Origin: Paenibacillus turicensis
GTDB taxonomy: Bacteria; Bacillota; Bacilli; Paenibacillales; Paenibacillaceae
Assembly (NCBI RefSeq): GCF_017873435.1
Contig: NZ_JAGGKG010000022.1
Location: 1 to 64,000, forward strand
Direction of reading: 5' to 3'
Length of the DNA stretch: 64,000 nt
The translations under genes and the position numbers were made by a program. Positions 8,127 to 17,087 of the stretch are shown one piece after another. The first letter of the stretch is position 1, and each line of letters starts with the position of its first letter. Under the pieces are notes generated by a model. The model searched no databases and had not been told where the DNA came from. It was given only the letters and a program-made list of their open reading frames with translations.

Positions 8127-8852
8127 TTAAAATGCGCCTGCTTCGGCGTCCGTCAATATAAGGACACGGGGATGAACCTGTAGAAATGATGCTGGACATT
8201 GAGTGGTGATGGGACCATAAATAGCCCTTTGTAGTGCGTCCAATTTTTCCTTTCCTTTGGCAAGGAGTAATATCTGTTTGGCATGTAATATAGCACCAAT
8301 CCCCATCGTAATGGCCTGAGTCGGAACCTCTTCAAGCGATGAAAAGAAGCGAGCATTGGCTACACGTGTTGATTCATGAAGGGAAACGACATGCGTATTT
8401 CCAATTAGTTCATTGCCCGGTTCATTGAATCCAATATGTCCGTTGTGACCGATACCCAGTAGTTGCAGATCAAAAAATGGTGACTTTTCAAGTAATGAGT
8501 TGTAGTGGGCAGCGGCTTTATCGGCATCTCCGGAGTTTCCGTCGGGAATAAACGTATTAGCGAGATCAATATCTATATGCTGAAACAGATGCTTTTTCAT
8601 AAACTGGGAATAGCTCTGCTCATGATCTTTGGGGAGGCCAACGTATTCATCAAGGTTATAGGTCGTTACGTTTTGGAAGGATAGCAGGCCCTTTTGATAT
8701 AATTGTATCAGTTTATTGTATACTCCAATTGGCGTGCTCCCTGTAGCTAGACCTAAAACCGCTTTGGGATTTGCTTGGAGCAGGCTGGCAATTATAGCGG
8801 CCCCTGTTTCATTAAATTGTTCCTCATCGTGTACTCTAAGTATATTAAACAT
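8127..8852 (-). CDS. nagB: Glucosamine-6-phosphate deaminase
   Basis: A 241-residue cytosolic enzyme that converts glucosamine-6-phosphate to fructose-6-phosphate and ammonia. Signature stretches are GLATGSTPIGVY (phosphate loop), NLDEYVGL (catalytic Asp region), GIGHNGHIGFNEPG (catalytic His) and TMGIGAILHAK. The length fits the short Bacillota form. The start ATG follows CAGGAGGAAAC. It is divergent from the PRD-yhfU-T operon and shares the regulatory region with the palindrome, which suggests that an amino-sugar phosphate is an intermediate or effector of the yhf pathway (inference). nagA is not present here. Confidence 0.95.
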   Translation of the reverse strand: MFNILRVHDEEQFNETGAAIIASLLQANPKAVLGLATGSTPIGVYNKLIQLYQKGLLSFQNVTTYNLDEYVGLPKDHEQSYSQFMKKHLFQHIDIDLANTFIPDGNSGDADKAAAHYNSLLEKSPFFDLQLLGIGHNGHIGFNEPGNELIGNTHVVSLHESTRVANARFFSSLEEVPTQAITMGIGAILHAKQILLLAKGKEKLDALQRAIYGPITTQCPASFLQVHPRVLILTDAEAGAF

Positions 8853-8892
8853 AATTGTTTCCTCCTGGAGTAATAATTTTGCTTATAAACTA

Positions 8893-8921
8893 TTGAACTT
8901 AATGTAACACGATGATATGAT
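8893..8921 (+). promoter_or_regulatory. Sigma-A-type promoter of the yhf operon
   Basis: TTGAAC (8893-8898), 17-bp spacer, TATGAT (8916-8921). The layout is nearly identical to that of the yhfZ promoter. Confidence 0.75.
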
Positions 8922-8932
8922 TAGTTCAATAC

Positions 8933-8958
8933 AAAATACAGAATATTGTATATTGAAA
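8933..8958. promoter_or_regulatory. Palindromic operator copy 2
   Basis: The 26 bp match the site before yhfZ exactly, with core ATACAGAATATTGTAT at 8936-8951, 14 bp after the -10 box. A wider dyad TTCAATA/TATTGAA surrounds it. It lies between nagB and the PRD gene, so it could control both directions. Confidence 0.75.
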
Positions 8959-9030
8959 AAATAAGATCAAGGATCAATTCCTCTGCTTGGTTTTTACAGG
9001 GGAACTATACTAAGAGGAGCGTGAAGAAAA

Positions 9031-9375
9031 GTGAGTGCTTTAAGAGAAAGACTTGATATCTTATTTACTACTAATACCATCACACCAAGCGCTATGAAGC
9101 TGTGTGAGGCAACAATTTCAAAATTTATTAATGCAAATAACGAAAAGCAATACACTAAGCTAATTACTCATCTCGCCATGGCTGTCACACGTATAGAGCG
9201 AGAAGAAGAGTTGATTGCTCCACCAGAAGATATCATGGAGGAAATCAGACGATCTCCGCATTTCTCTCAAGCTGTTGAAAACGTAAGTTGGATCGAGTCT
9301 CAGATGAGCATTATGCTTCCTAATGAAGAACGACAATATCTGATCATGCATTTTGTTAATGCTTCGCATCTTTAA
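9031..9375 (+). CDS. yhfY: PRD-domain protein, YhfY-like
   Basis: A 114-residue protein starting with GTG; GAGGAG lies 11 nt upstream. It consists of a single PTS-regulation domain: conserved His residues appear in LITHLAMAVTRIER and in the final YLIMHFVNASHL. No RNA- or DNA-binding domain is attached. E. coli YhfY has the same stand-alone PRD form and also lies in the yhf operon. PRDs are normally phosphorylated by HPr or EIIB proteins, so it may link this operon to PTS activity (inference). Confidence 0.75.
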   Translation: MSALRERLDILFTTNTITPSAMKLCEATISKFINANNEKQYTKLITHLAMAVTRIEREEELIAPPEDIMEEIRRSPHFSQAVENVSWIESQMSIMLPNEERQYLIMHFVNASHL

Positions 9376-9404
9376 AAATACTTTCGGAAAAGAGGAGAGC
9401 ACAT

Positions 9405-9761
9405 ATGAAAATTGTTATTGGTGGACAAGTGGAGAAGAAGGAAATTGAGGCATTGGTTAAACAATACGGCGGGGATGCGGTTGAAGTAACTGTTAAAAAC
9501 GATCTGGAAGCTGCAATGGCACTTAAAACGGGACAAGCTGATTATTATTTGGGCGCTTGTTATACAGGGGGAGGCGGTGCTTTAGCTATGGCGATTGCTC
9601 TTGTTGGCAAGCCAAATTGTGCAACGATTTCCATGCCTGGTCAGCCGCCAACACAAGAGAAAGTAAATCAGGCTGTCGCTCAAGGTGCAAAAGCATTTGG
9701 ATTTACTGGTGATCATAAAGACAAAGCTGTTGAGCTTATTATGACAGCGCTTACCAAATAG
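9405..9761 (+). CDS. yhfU: DUF2620 protein, YhfU-like
   Basis: A 118-residue cytosolic protein of the DUF2620 family. A glycine-rich stretch GACYTGGGGALAMAIALVG lies in the middle and a Rossmann-like alternation of strands and helices surrounds it. It has no membrane segment or known enzymatic motif. It always accompanies yhfT in the yhf-type operons I know of, so a role as soluble partner of the transporter is plausible. The start ATG follows AGAGGAGAG. Confidence 0.85.
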   Translation: MKIVIGGQVEKKEIEALVKQYGGDAVEVTVKNDLEAAMALKTGQADYYLGACYTGGGGALAMAIALVGKPNCATISMPGQPPTQEKVNQAVAQGAKAFGFTGDHKDKAVELIMTALTK

Positions 9762-9791
9762 GAGTTATATCAAAATTAAGGGGGGAATTGT

Positions 9792-11087
9792 ATGTTGGAA
9801 GCTTTGTTAATCATCGCGCTAGGAACGGTAACTGCTATTATGGCCAATTTAGGAATTGCTGTATTTAATGATGGTCTTAGACCTATTGTCCCTGAAAATC
9901 TCGAAGGGAGAATGAGTCGAAAGGAGTTAGGTGTTACCGCATTTGCCATGAGCTTTGGGCTTGTGATCGGATACGGTTTACCTATTTCGATTTCAGCTAG
10001 CATTTTGCTTATTCACAGTATTTTGCTAGGAACAGATATCATCGGTTTAGTTTTCAACCGTGGGAAATTAAGTACAGCTATTGCTGGTGTGGTTGGTGGC
10101 GTGTATGGTGCTGGCATTTATTTTGGACTTCAAGCGGTGGTTAAAGCATTTGAACTGCTTCCGCTCAACTTTATTGATGGTTTTAACAAGATCGGCGAGC
10201 CTGTTGTTGTTTCCTTTATGGTGTTTCCTGCTCTCGCCATTGCACTACAATTTTCGGTCAAGAAAGGTATTATCGCTTTTCTAGCAGCGGCGTTGGTTAG
10301 ACAAATTGCTGTCTTTAGTAACACTAAACAGCTTATTCAAATTGATGGCACGCCGGTTGTTTTGAGTCCCGAAGGCATTGCGCTGATTGTGGGCATGGTA
10401 TTTTTAATTGCATTTGCAATGAAGGAAAAATCTGACGATCAGAGTTTATCAACATTGGCTTCGATGTTCACAGACCGTGTGCAACGAATTAAAAAGTTTT
10501 CGTGGATTATTATGATCAGCGGCGGTTTGGCCGCGGCTGCCACTAATCTCCTGCTGATTGCTGGCGATCCAATCTCGTTAAGCTTACTGGCAGATGGAAA
10601 AATTACAGAGGGCGGTATTGCCGCATTAGCCAAAGCGATTGGATTTGTCCCTCTTATTGCTAGTACGGCAATTGCTACCGGTGTGTTTGGTCCGGTTGGA
10701 TTTACATTTGTATTCGGAGTAGGGATATTTTCACCAAATCCGCTTATTGCAGCACTGCTTGGTGCGGTCGTTATTTTCTTGGAAATTCAGCTGTTGTCGA
10801 AAATGGCTAAATTTTTGGATCGTTATCCAGGAATCCGTTCTTCTGGGGAGAGCATCCGAAATGCAATGACCAGAGTGCTTGAGATTGCACTTTTGATTGG
10901 TGGGGCCAATGCGGCTAATGCCATCGTACCGGGGCTTGGATATTTTGGAATTGCAGGTTTCTACTTGTTGAATGAAGTAGCAGGACGTCCAATTGTACGA
11001 ATGGCCGTAGGTCCTGTGGGAGCGATTGCTGTTGGTATTATAGGGAACATTTTAGTTCTACTAGGCCTGTATACTCCGCCGTTGTAA
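9792..11087 (+). CDS. yhfT: YhfT-like multi-pass membrane protein, probable transporter
   Basis: A 431-residue protein with about 11-12 hydrophobic segments from residue 1 on and conserved Gly-rich loops (GVVGGVYGAGIYFG, GPVGFTFVFGVGIFSPNP, IGGANAANAIVPGLGYFG). It belongs to the YhfT family of unknown substrate. The start ATG follows AAGGGGGG. Its place between yhfU and the php enzyme gene suggests uptake of the compound that the operon degrades (inference). Confidence 0.85.
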   Translation: MLEALLIIALGTVTAIMANLGIAVFNDGLRPIVPENLEGRMSRKELGVTAFAMSFGLVIGYGLPISISASILLIHSILLGTDIIGLVFNRGKLSTAIAGVVGGVYGAGIYFGLQAVVKAFELLPLNFIDGFNKIGEPVVVSFMVFPALAIALQFSVKKGIIAFLAAALVRQIAVFSNTKQLIQIDGTPVVLSPEGIALIVGMVFLIAFAMKEKSDDQSLSTLASMFTDRVQRIKKFSWIIMISGGLAAAATNLLLIAGDPISLSLLADGKITEGGIAALAKAIGFVPLIASTAIATGVFGPVGFTFVFGVGIFSPNPLIAALLGAVVIFLEIQLLSKMAKFLDRYPGIRSSGESIRNAMTRVLEIALLIGGANAANAIVPGLGYFGIAGFYLLNEVAGRPIVRMAVGPVGAIAVGIIGNILVLLGLYTPPL

Positions 11088-11108
11088 GGAGAGAGGAGAG
11101 AGAGAAAA

Positions 11109-12041
11109 ATGTATATTCAAACCGTGCTTGGTGAAATAAAACCAGAGGAACTTGGCGTTTGTGCGTGTCACGAGCATCTTTATGTGGATTTGAGCCGGAT
11201 TAAGAAAAATGAGGATACGTGCTTGCAGGATACAAAACTTGTATTAGATGATTTGAAAAGTTTTTATAGTTATGGAGGACGTGCCATTGTTGAGGTAACT
11301 AATGATGGAATGGGACGGGATGTAAGCAAGCTTGCTGAGATTAGTAAGGCTGCAAACATTCATATTATTGCAAGCACTGGTTGCTATAAAGATCCTTTTA
11401 TTCCTGAGGAGAAGCTGCAATGGAAACGAGATCAGTTCGCTGATTGGATGATTCGGGAAATACAATATGGCATTGAGAATACAGGAATCAAGCCTGGCGT
11501 GATCGGTGAGATTGGGAGTAGTCTGAACGAATTCAAACCGATAGAAATAGAGTTGTTTCATGGAGCCATCGTAGCCGCGGTAGCGACAGGTCTTCCGCTT
11601 TCTACTCATACGACGCTTGGAACCTGTGCGCTGGAGCAGATTGAGCTATTTACAAGAGAAGGTATACCTTTAGATCAAATTATTATCGGACACCAAGATC
11701 TTAACGAGCATGATGATGTGGTACTGGAGGTGCTGAAAGCTGGTGCCTATGTTGCGATGGATACCATTGGGAAGGAAAACTATCGTAGTGACAAGGCTCG
11801 CTTGGAATCCTTATTAAAGTTTATTGATCATGGATTTGAGAACCAACTGCTGTTGTCAACCGATTTGACACGGAAATCGCACCTGCGTGCACGTGGAGGA
11901 CAGGGCTATGATGTAGTATTGAGATCATTTGTACCTTCATTACAAAGCAGGGGAATAGCGGATGAAATAATCAATAAGCTGTTGGTAACCAATCCACAGC
12001 AGGCATTCAGCATCAGGAAGGCGGGTGACACCTCAGTATGA
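11109..12041 (+). CDS. php: Phosphotriesterase-homology protein
   Basis: A 310-residue TIM-barrel metalloenzyme of the amidohydrolase/PTE family. Metal ligands are visible: CHEHLY (HxH) near residue 20, Glu in GVIGEIGSS where the phosphotriesterase carbamylated Lys would be, His in LSTHTTLGT and IIGHQDLNE, and Asp in LSTDLTRKS. E. coli Php has the same Glu and shows no triesterase activity, so the true reaction is likely hydrolysis of another ester or lactone. It overlaps yhfS by 4 bp. Confidence 0.88.
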   Translation: MYIQTVLGEIKPEELGVCACHEHLYVDLSRIKKNEDTCLQDTKLVLDDLKSFYSYGGRAIVEVTNDGMGRDVSKLAEISKAANIHIIASTGCYKDPFIPEEKLQWKRDQFADWMIREIQYGIENTGIKPGVIGEIGSSLNEFKPIEIELFHGAIVAAVATGLPLSTHTTLGTCALEQIELFTREGIPLDQIIIGHQDLNEHDDVVLEVLKAGAYVAMDTIGKENYRSDKARLESLLKFIDHGFENQLLLSTDLTRKSHLRARGGQGYDVVLRSFVPSLQSRGIADEIINKLLVTNPQQAFSIRKAGDTSV

Positions 12042-13144
12042 GATATAAACAATCTGTATTGAAAAACCGCACCATGGAGCAGGCGCAACAGTTGCAGTTT
12101 AAATTGATTGACGAAATTACTAAGGAATTTACCAATAATGATTTTTTTCAAATTGGAGATGTCGGATTGCATCCTGAATACAACAGACCGTTAACTACCG
12201 CTCGAGTTGAAAAGGTACTTGCTCGGACATTTGGTGGAGAGCAGTGTGCACTGACAAGGGGAAGTGGTACCGGAGCAATTAGAGGGATTTTAAGTGTGCT
12301 AGTCGAGCCGGGTGATTCTGTTATCGTTCATACGGCTCCGATGTACACCACGACAAAGGAAACTTTCCGTTTAATGGGGCTTCGCCAGTCTGCTACGGAT
12401 TTCAACGACATGAATGCTGTGGCGGATTTGCTAGAAAAAGATCAGACTTCCAAAGTGTTTTATGTTCAGCATGCAAGACAGCAGCCGACGGATACGTATG
12501 AGCTCCAAAAACTAATTGAGTTTGTTAAAAGCAAGCGACCTGATCTGCCAATTGTGGTCGATGATAACTACTGTGCGATGAAAATGCAGGGAATCGGTTC
12601 AGAATATGGCGCAGATTATTCTACATTTTCAGGTTTTAAGCTAATGGGTCCACAAGGGATCGGTGTCATTATCGGTAAACAGGAAGGGATCGAGAAGCTA
12701 CAAGCTAGCAACTATTCGGGTGGTGGCCAAGTTCAGGGGTACGAAGCACATGAGTTGCTACGTAGTATGGTGTTTGCTCCGGTCATGCTGGCGATTCAAA
12801 ACGAACAGGTGGAGAAGTTGTGTCATCGTCTAGCAAACGGCGAAGTTGCAGGGATCAAGGAAGTATATATCACCAATTCCCAATCAAAAAACGTTATTGT
12901 AGAGCTGGAGCAGCCACTTGCATCATTAATTATTGAACGTGCTTCCCACTATGGTGCGGCTACTTATCCAGTAGGGGCGGAATCTCGCTTTGAGCTGATA
13001 CCGATGATTTATAGAGTATCGGGAAGCTTTCTAGAGAGTCAACCAAGGCTTAAGGAGTATGGTCTGCGTATTAACCCAATGAAAGCCTCGGCAGATACGG
13101 TTATCCGCATTTTAGAAAATGTGCTGCAGGAATTTAGGGGGTAA
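12038..13144 (+). CDS. yhfS: YhfS-like PLP-dependent aminotransferase/lyase
   Basis: A 368-residue fold-type I PLP enzyme. Visible marks are GSGTGAIRG (PLP phosphate contacts), VVDDNYCAMK (Asp to pyridine N) and the Schiff-base Lys in FSGFKLMGPQG. It matches YhfS in the E. coli yhf operon, whose substrate is unknown. It is translationally coupled to php through ATGA and followed 5 bp later by yhfX. Confidence 0.87.
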   Translation: MRYKQSVLKNRTMEQAQQLQFKLIDEITKEFTNNDFFQIGDVGLHPEYNRPLTTARVEKVLARTFGGEQCALTRGSGTGAIRGILSVLVEPGDSVIVHTAPMYTTTKETFRLMGLRQSATDFNDMNAVADLLEKDQTSKVFYVQHARQQPTDTYELQKLIEFVKSKRPDLPIVVDDNYCAMKMQGIGSEYGADYSTFSGFKLMGPQGIGVIIGKQEGIEKLQASNYSGGGQVQGYEAHELLRSMVFAPVMLAIQNEQVEKLCHRLANGEVAGIKEVYITNSQSKNVIVELEQPLASLIIERASHYGAATYPVGAESRFELIPMIYRVSGSFLESQPRLKEYGLRINPMKASADTVIRILENVLQEFRG

Positions 13145-13149
13145 AACCA

Positions 13150-14313
13150 ATGTTTATAGATATGACTTTAAAACGGAATGAGGGATTGATCACAGCGGCG
13201 ATGCTTCTTCACCAGAGGGGGGAGATCCCCCCTAATACGTACGTGATTGATGCGGACGGGCTTGAGCATAATGCCAAAGTTCTGTCGGAAACAGCGATTG
13301 AGCATGACATGAAGCTCTATTATATGACCAAACAGATTGGCCGTGGGGGTTTTGCTGGAAAGCTGATTGAAGGAAGCGGGATAAAGCAAGCTGTGGCTGT
13401 TGATATAGATGAAGCTTACGCACTGTCCAAGGCTGGATGTAGTATAGGCAATATTGGACATATCGTACAGCCCGGCAAAAGCCAGTGGAGTGATGTTTTG
13501 AGCAAAATGGAGCCAGAGGTGGTAACCCTATTTTCTCTGGAACGAGCTGTGCAATTGTCAGATGCCGCTTTGGCACTTGGGTATGTACAGGATGTCATAC
13601 TGAGAGTCATCTCACCAGGAGATGCTATTTTTCCGGGACAATTCGGCGGGTTTTTACTGCATGAGCTGAATTCGTTGCTACCTGAAATGTTGAAGCTACG
13701 TGGAATACGAATTGTGGGGGTTACCAGCTTTCCCGTGCTACAAATTAATGCGGAAAATACGGATTTTGCTTTCACATCGAATTTGCAGACACTACTTACT
13801 TCAGTAGAAACCTTAGCGTCGCATGGCATCGAGGTAAAGCAGGTGAACGCTCCTAGTGCAACAAGCTGCTATACTATTCCACTGTTGAAACGGTATGGCG
13901 TCACACATGGCGAGCCAGGTCATGCGCTGACAGGTACAACACCGCTTCATGCTTACAACGATAAACTTGCTGAAATTCCAAGTATTGTCTATGTTTCGGA
14001 AATTTCGCATATGGACGATGAGTACGCATATACGATTGCTGGAGGTTTTTATGCTCGCTCGCATATGCAGCAGGCCTTATACGGTGCAACATCGGAAGAG
14101 ATTACTACTCAAAGGGCAAAGATCAGTCAATATTCTGCGGAAAATATTGATTACTATGGTTGTTTAGATCACGAGCAGTCAATGAAGGTTGGGGATACCG
14201 TGATTTATGCCTTCCGTACGCAAATATTTGTAACTAGAGCCCATGTCGCTTATATAAGAGGGGTAAATAGCCTCAAACCTGAATTGGTTCATTTCCAGAA
14301 AAGAGGGATTTAA
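13150..14313 (+). CDS. yhfX: YhfX-like alanine-racemase-fold PLP enzyme
   Basis: A 387-residue fold-type III PLP protein. The Lys in KLYYMTKQIGR sits where alanine racemase-type enzymes bind PLP. Later barrel motifs include GHIVQPGKSQWSDV, GEPGHALTG and ISHMDDEYAYTIAGGFYARS. Family YhfX, reaction unknown; racemase or D-amino-acid-type chemistry is possible. The start ATG follows AGGGGGT. It lies between the aminotransferase and phosphopentomutase-like genes. Confidence 0.87.
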   Translation: MFIDMTLKRNEGLITAAMLLHQRGEIPPNTYVIDADGLEHNAKVLSETAIEHDMKLYYMTKQIGRGGFAGKLIEGSGIKQAVAVDIDEAYALSKAGCSIGNIGHIVQPGKSQWSDVLSKMEPEVVTLFSLERAVQLSDAALALGYVQDVILRVISPGDAIFPGQFGGFLLHELNSLLPEMLKLRGIRIVGVTSFPVLQINAENTDFAFTSNLQTLLTSVETLASHGIEVKQVNAPSATSCYTIPLLKRYGVTHGEPGHALTGTTPLHAYNDKLAEIPSIVYVSEISHMDDEYAYTIAGGFYARSHMQQALYGATSEEITTQRAKISQYSAENIDYYGCLDHEQSMKVGDTVIYAFRTQIFVTRAHVAYIRGVNSLKPELVHFQKRGI

Positions 14314-14314
14314 C

Positions 14315-15508
14315 GTGGGAAAACTCACCTTGTTTGTGCTGGATGGATTTGGTATTGGAGCTATGGCAGATTGCCATAAGCTTAAGCCAGAAGATGTTGG
14401 TGCCCATACGTATAGACATATTCGAGAAACAGTGCCGTTAAATATTCCAGTTCTGTATAGCTTGGGTCTTGGCAAGCTGGTGGATGATATCGGAGAGCCG
14501 CTTGGGGCATATGGTCGCAGCAATCTAGCTCATTATGGAGCGGATACTTTTATGGGGCATCAAGAGTTGATGGGTAGTAAACCAGGGATGCCGGCAACAC
14601 GACTAATGTCAGAGATTGGTACAGTGCTTAAGTGTGCACTTGAAGCAGTGGGATATCGAGTGGAGACTCCCATTGCTGGCGCAACCGTTTTGCTCGTAGA
14701 GGGAGCTGTTGTTGTGGGGGATAATCTGGAGTCACAGCTAGGTAATATTATCAATGTGGTAGGGGATTTGAATCTGCTAGCTTTTGATGAAGTTGTGAGG
14801 ATTGGAAAAGTCGTCCGTGCCAATATAGACACGAGTAGGGTGATAGTGTTTGGCAACAAAAAAACAGATATCAATGTCATTTTATCGGTTGTACATGAAA
14901 AAAATCCAGGCCAATGGGGGGTGGACGCACCCAAAGCCAATGTGTATGGTGAAGGTTACCAAGTCGTGCATCTTGGCTATGGGGTGGAGTTTGAGAAGCA
15001 ATTTGCTTACATGGCGGAGAGAAGTGGAATTCCAGTGTATCGGATTGGAAAAACGGCGGATGTTATTCAGGCTAATGGGTTCAGTGATCCTGTAGTAGAA
15101 ACGAAGGAAGTTTTGGCCACGTTTAACCAAAAGTATCAGGAAGCTGAACATAATGCAGTATTTCTGGTCAACGTGCAGGAAACCGATCTTGCTGGGCATA
15201 AAGAGGATTCCCTCTGGTATAAGGAGGTGCTCGAACAATCGGATCAGTTCCTAGAAACTTTTATTAAGGAGCTGGGAGATGAAGATCTGCTCATTATTAC
15301 GGCTGATCACGGCAATGATCCCACCATCGGTCACTCTAACCATACGCGGGAACAGACACCAATTTTAATAATAGGTAAGCAAACTCTACCTGTATTTATA
15401 GGAGAACGGACTACGATGGCTGATATCGCAGCAACGATGGCGGAATATGTAGGTATTGGAGCACCGGAATATGGAACAAGTTTTTTACAGTTAATCAAAA
15501 AGAGGTGA
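14315..15508 (+). CDS. yhfW: YhfW-like phosphopentomutase-related enzyme
   Basis: A 397-residue member of the alkaline phosphatase superfamily, starting with GTG 1 bp after yhfX. Metal-site motifs are FVLDGFGIGA near residue 5, the nucleophile region DTFMGHQELMG (Thr), ITADHGNDP and GHSNHTREQTP, arranged as in DeoB. Phosphopentomutase moves a phosphate between C1 and C5 of ribose phosphates; this paralogue probably does the same on a related sugar phosphate (inference). Last gene of the operon, with a terminator 45 bp beyond. Confidence 0.87.
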   Translation: MGKLTLFVLDGFGIGAMADCHKLKPEDVGAHTYRHIRETVPLNIPVLYSLGLGKLVDDIGEPLGAYGRSNLAHYGADTFMGHQELMGSKPGMPATRLMSEIGTVLKCALEAVGYRVETPIAGATVLLVEGAVVVGDNLESQLGNIINVVGDLNLLAFDEVVRIGKVVRANIDTSRVIVFGNKKTDINVILSVVHEKNPGQWGVDAPKANVYGEGYQVVHLGYGVEFEKQFAYMAERSGIPVYRIGKTADVIQANGFSDPVVETKEVLATFNQKYQEAEHNAVFLVNVQETDLAGHKEDSLWYKEVLEQSDQFLETFIKELGDEDLLIITADHGNDPTIGHSNHTREQTPILIIGKQTLPVFIGERTTMADIAATMAEYVGIGAPEYGTSFLQLIKKR

Positions 15509-15554
15509 GATCTCTCGCATAGAGGATGAAGGAAGCATATTAATGTAGTTAATG

Positions 15555-15590
15555 GGTCCATTAGAGAATTTCTCTAGTGGGCTTTTTTTG
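15555..15590 (+). terminator. Terminator of the yhf operon
   Basis: CCATTAGAGAA (15558-15568) pairs with TTCTCTAGTGG (15570-15580), so the innermost pairs must open. GGC and seven T follow. Confidence 0.85.
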
Positions 15591-15700
15591 TTTCTGACTT
15601 TACATCCTCGGGGTATATAGTTTGAAATACAATTCATAGATTGAATAAAAAATAAAATGTAAAATACAAATTAAATAATCAAGGAGTGGAGGAAATAAGG

Positions 15701-16957
15701 ATGGCTGAATCCTGGCATAAATTTTACACACTCATGCACAAAAGTGAACCTGTAGCTGAGATTGAGCTCGATGAAGCGACTAATTCCATCTCAGCGATAA
15801 GACAGGTTTATGCACCACAACATGTGCCAGTGGGGGTACGTGTTAAAGAGAGGAACATAGATCGCGCAGCACTAAATGAATGGTGGAGGGAACGTGCGAT
15901 TCCGATTACCCGTGACGGAATTAAGGAAGCATTGCTTAAATTGAATATGTCTATAACACAGGAATTGCTAGATAAAAGCTACGGGCTGAGTTTGACTGAT
16001 CAATATTGGATTTCCCCATCTGAATCACAGTTGGAATGGAATGTCGTTAATTTTTTTCACAATCCTTTTTCGGAGGATGTAGGGAATGTGTTAATTGGGC
16101 AAGGTTCATCTGATGTGATCAGTTTCATGTCACCAGATAACACAACCGATGGCTGGTTAAAAAAGAAATGGACGATGATAGATGGAAAGCGTTACTTGTT
16201 GAAAGGGGGAAGCGGGGAGACTCAGCAGGAGCCATATAATGAAGTTATTGCCACCAAGATTATGGAGCGTCTCGGTATACCTCATGTTCCTTACACGTTG
16301 ATAGAGCATGAGGGTTTCCCCTATAGCGTGTGTGAAAATTTAATAACTCCACGAACAGAACTCATCACAGCATGGTACATAATGCAAACTAGCAAAAAGC
16401 GGAATCATATATCTGTGTATCAGCATTATGTGAACTGTTGTGAAGCACTCGGCATTACCGGTATTGTGGAGGCACTTGACCAGATGATGGTGGTTGATTA
16501 CTTAATTGCAAATGAAGATCGACATCAGAATAATTTTGGCGTAATTCGCAATGTAGAAACCTTGGAGTGGGTTGGGCCAGCGCCAATTTACGATAGTGGT
16601 TCATCGCTCTGGTTTTCTAATCCCCTTGGTTTGGTTGCCGCAAATGCTAAGCTGACATGTAAACCATTTAAGTCTGATCATAACGAACAAATCAAGCTAG
16701 TAACCTCCTTCGATTGGCTAGACCTTTCTCTATTAGATGGAATTGAAGAAGAGGTGCAAACCATTTTTAATGGTTCACATTTTGTAAATGAAGCCCGTTG
16801 TCTTAGAGTTTGTCAGGCTTTGCGTGGACGCATTGAACGTTTGCAGAAATTTATTGACAGTCGTGAGCCACACGTATGGGTAGATGATTCCAGCACTGAT
16901 GTAAAAGAAAATATTGCGTACAGTGGTTCGTTGGAAGAAGATGAAGGAGGGAGATAG
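15701..16957 (+). CDS. Stand-alone HipA-like protein kinase
   Basis: A 418-residue protein with a HipA-type Ser/Thr kinase core. A glycine-rich lysine-containing loop LLKGGSGE lies near residue 170, the catalytic loop is ANEDRHQNNFG near 270 and the metal-binding motif is YDSGSSLWF near 300. The start is the ATG with GGAGTGGAGG upstream rather than a GTG 15 bp earlier. HipA toxins normally need a HipB antitoxin, but no helix-turn-helix gene lies on either side. The unrelated N-terminal 120 residues may bind a partner. The tail is followed by a purine-rich repeat tract. Confidence 0.8.
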   Translation: MAESWHKFYTLMHKSEPVAEIELDEATNSISAIRQVYAPQHVPVGVRVKERNIDRAALNEWWRERAIPITRDGIKEALLKLNMSITQELLDKSYGLSLTDQYWISPSESQLEWNVVNFFHNPFSEDVGNVLIGQGSSDVISFMSPDNTTDGWLKKKWTMIDGKRYLLKGGSGETQQEPYNEVIATKIMERLGIPHVPYTLIEHEGFPYSVCENLITPRTELITAWYIMQTSKKRNHISVYQHYVNCCEALGITGIVEALDQMMVVDYLIANEDRHQNNFGVIRNVETLEWVGPAPIYDSGSSLWFSNPLGLVAANAKLTCKPFKSDHNEQIKLVTSFDWLDLSLLDGIEEEVQTIFNGSHFVNEARCLRVCQALRGRIERLQKFIDSREPHVWVDDSSTDVKENIAYSGSLEEDEGGR

Positions 16958-17020
16958 GAAAGAAAAATAGAAAGAAAGATAGAAAGAAAGATAGAAAGAT
17001 AGGAAAATAGGAAAATAGGA
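16953..17020 (+). repeat. Purine-rich microsatellite after the HipA-like gene
   Basis: Tandem units of AGAAAGAAAGAT and related AGGAAAAT units, almost all purine on the plus strand. The tract begins at the last codons of the kinase gene, where slippage could change the C-terminus. The rest of 17021-17342 has a terminator and AT-rich sequence but no gene. Confidence 0.8.
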
Positions 17021-17050
17021 TAGATGATTTGATATTCAGTTTCAAACATA

Positions 17051-17087
17051 ACGTCTCTATGAAGATAAAATCGTGGAGGCGTGTTTT
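17051..17087 (+). terminator. Terminator downstream of the HipA-like gene
   Basis: ACGTCTCTATGA pairs with TCGTGGAGGCGT (three wobble pairs), with an 8-nt loop and a GTTTTTAT tail. Confidence 0.7.

Noticed and set aside
15654..15672. Half-match to the yhf operator before the HipA-like gene (ATGTAAAATACA)
   Set aside because: Only one arm is present and the second arm of the palindrome is absent, so it is likely chance in AT-rich sequence.
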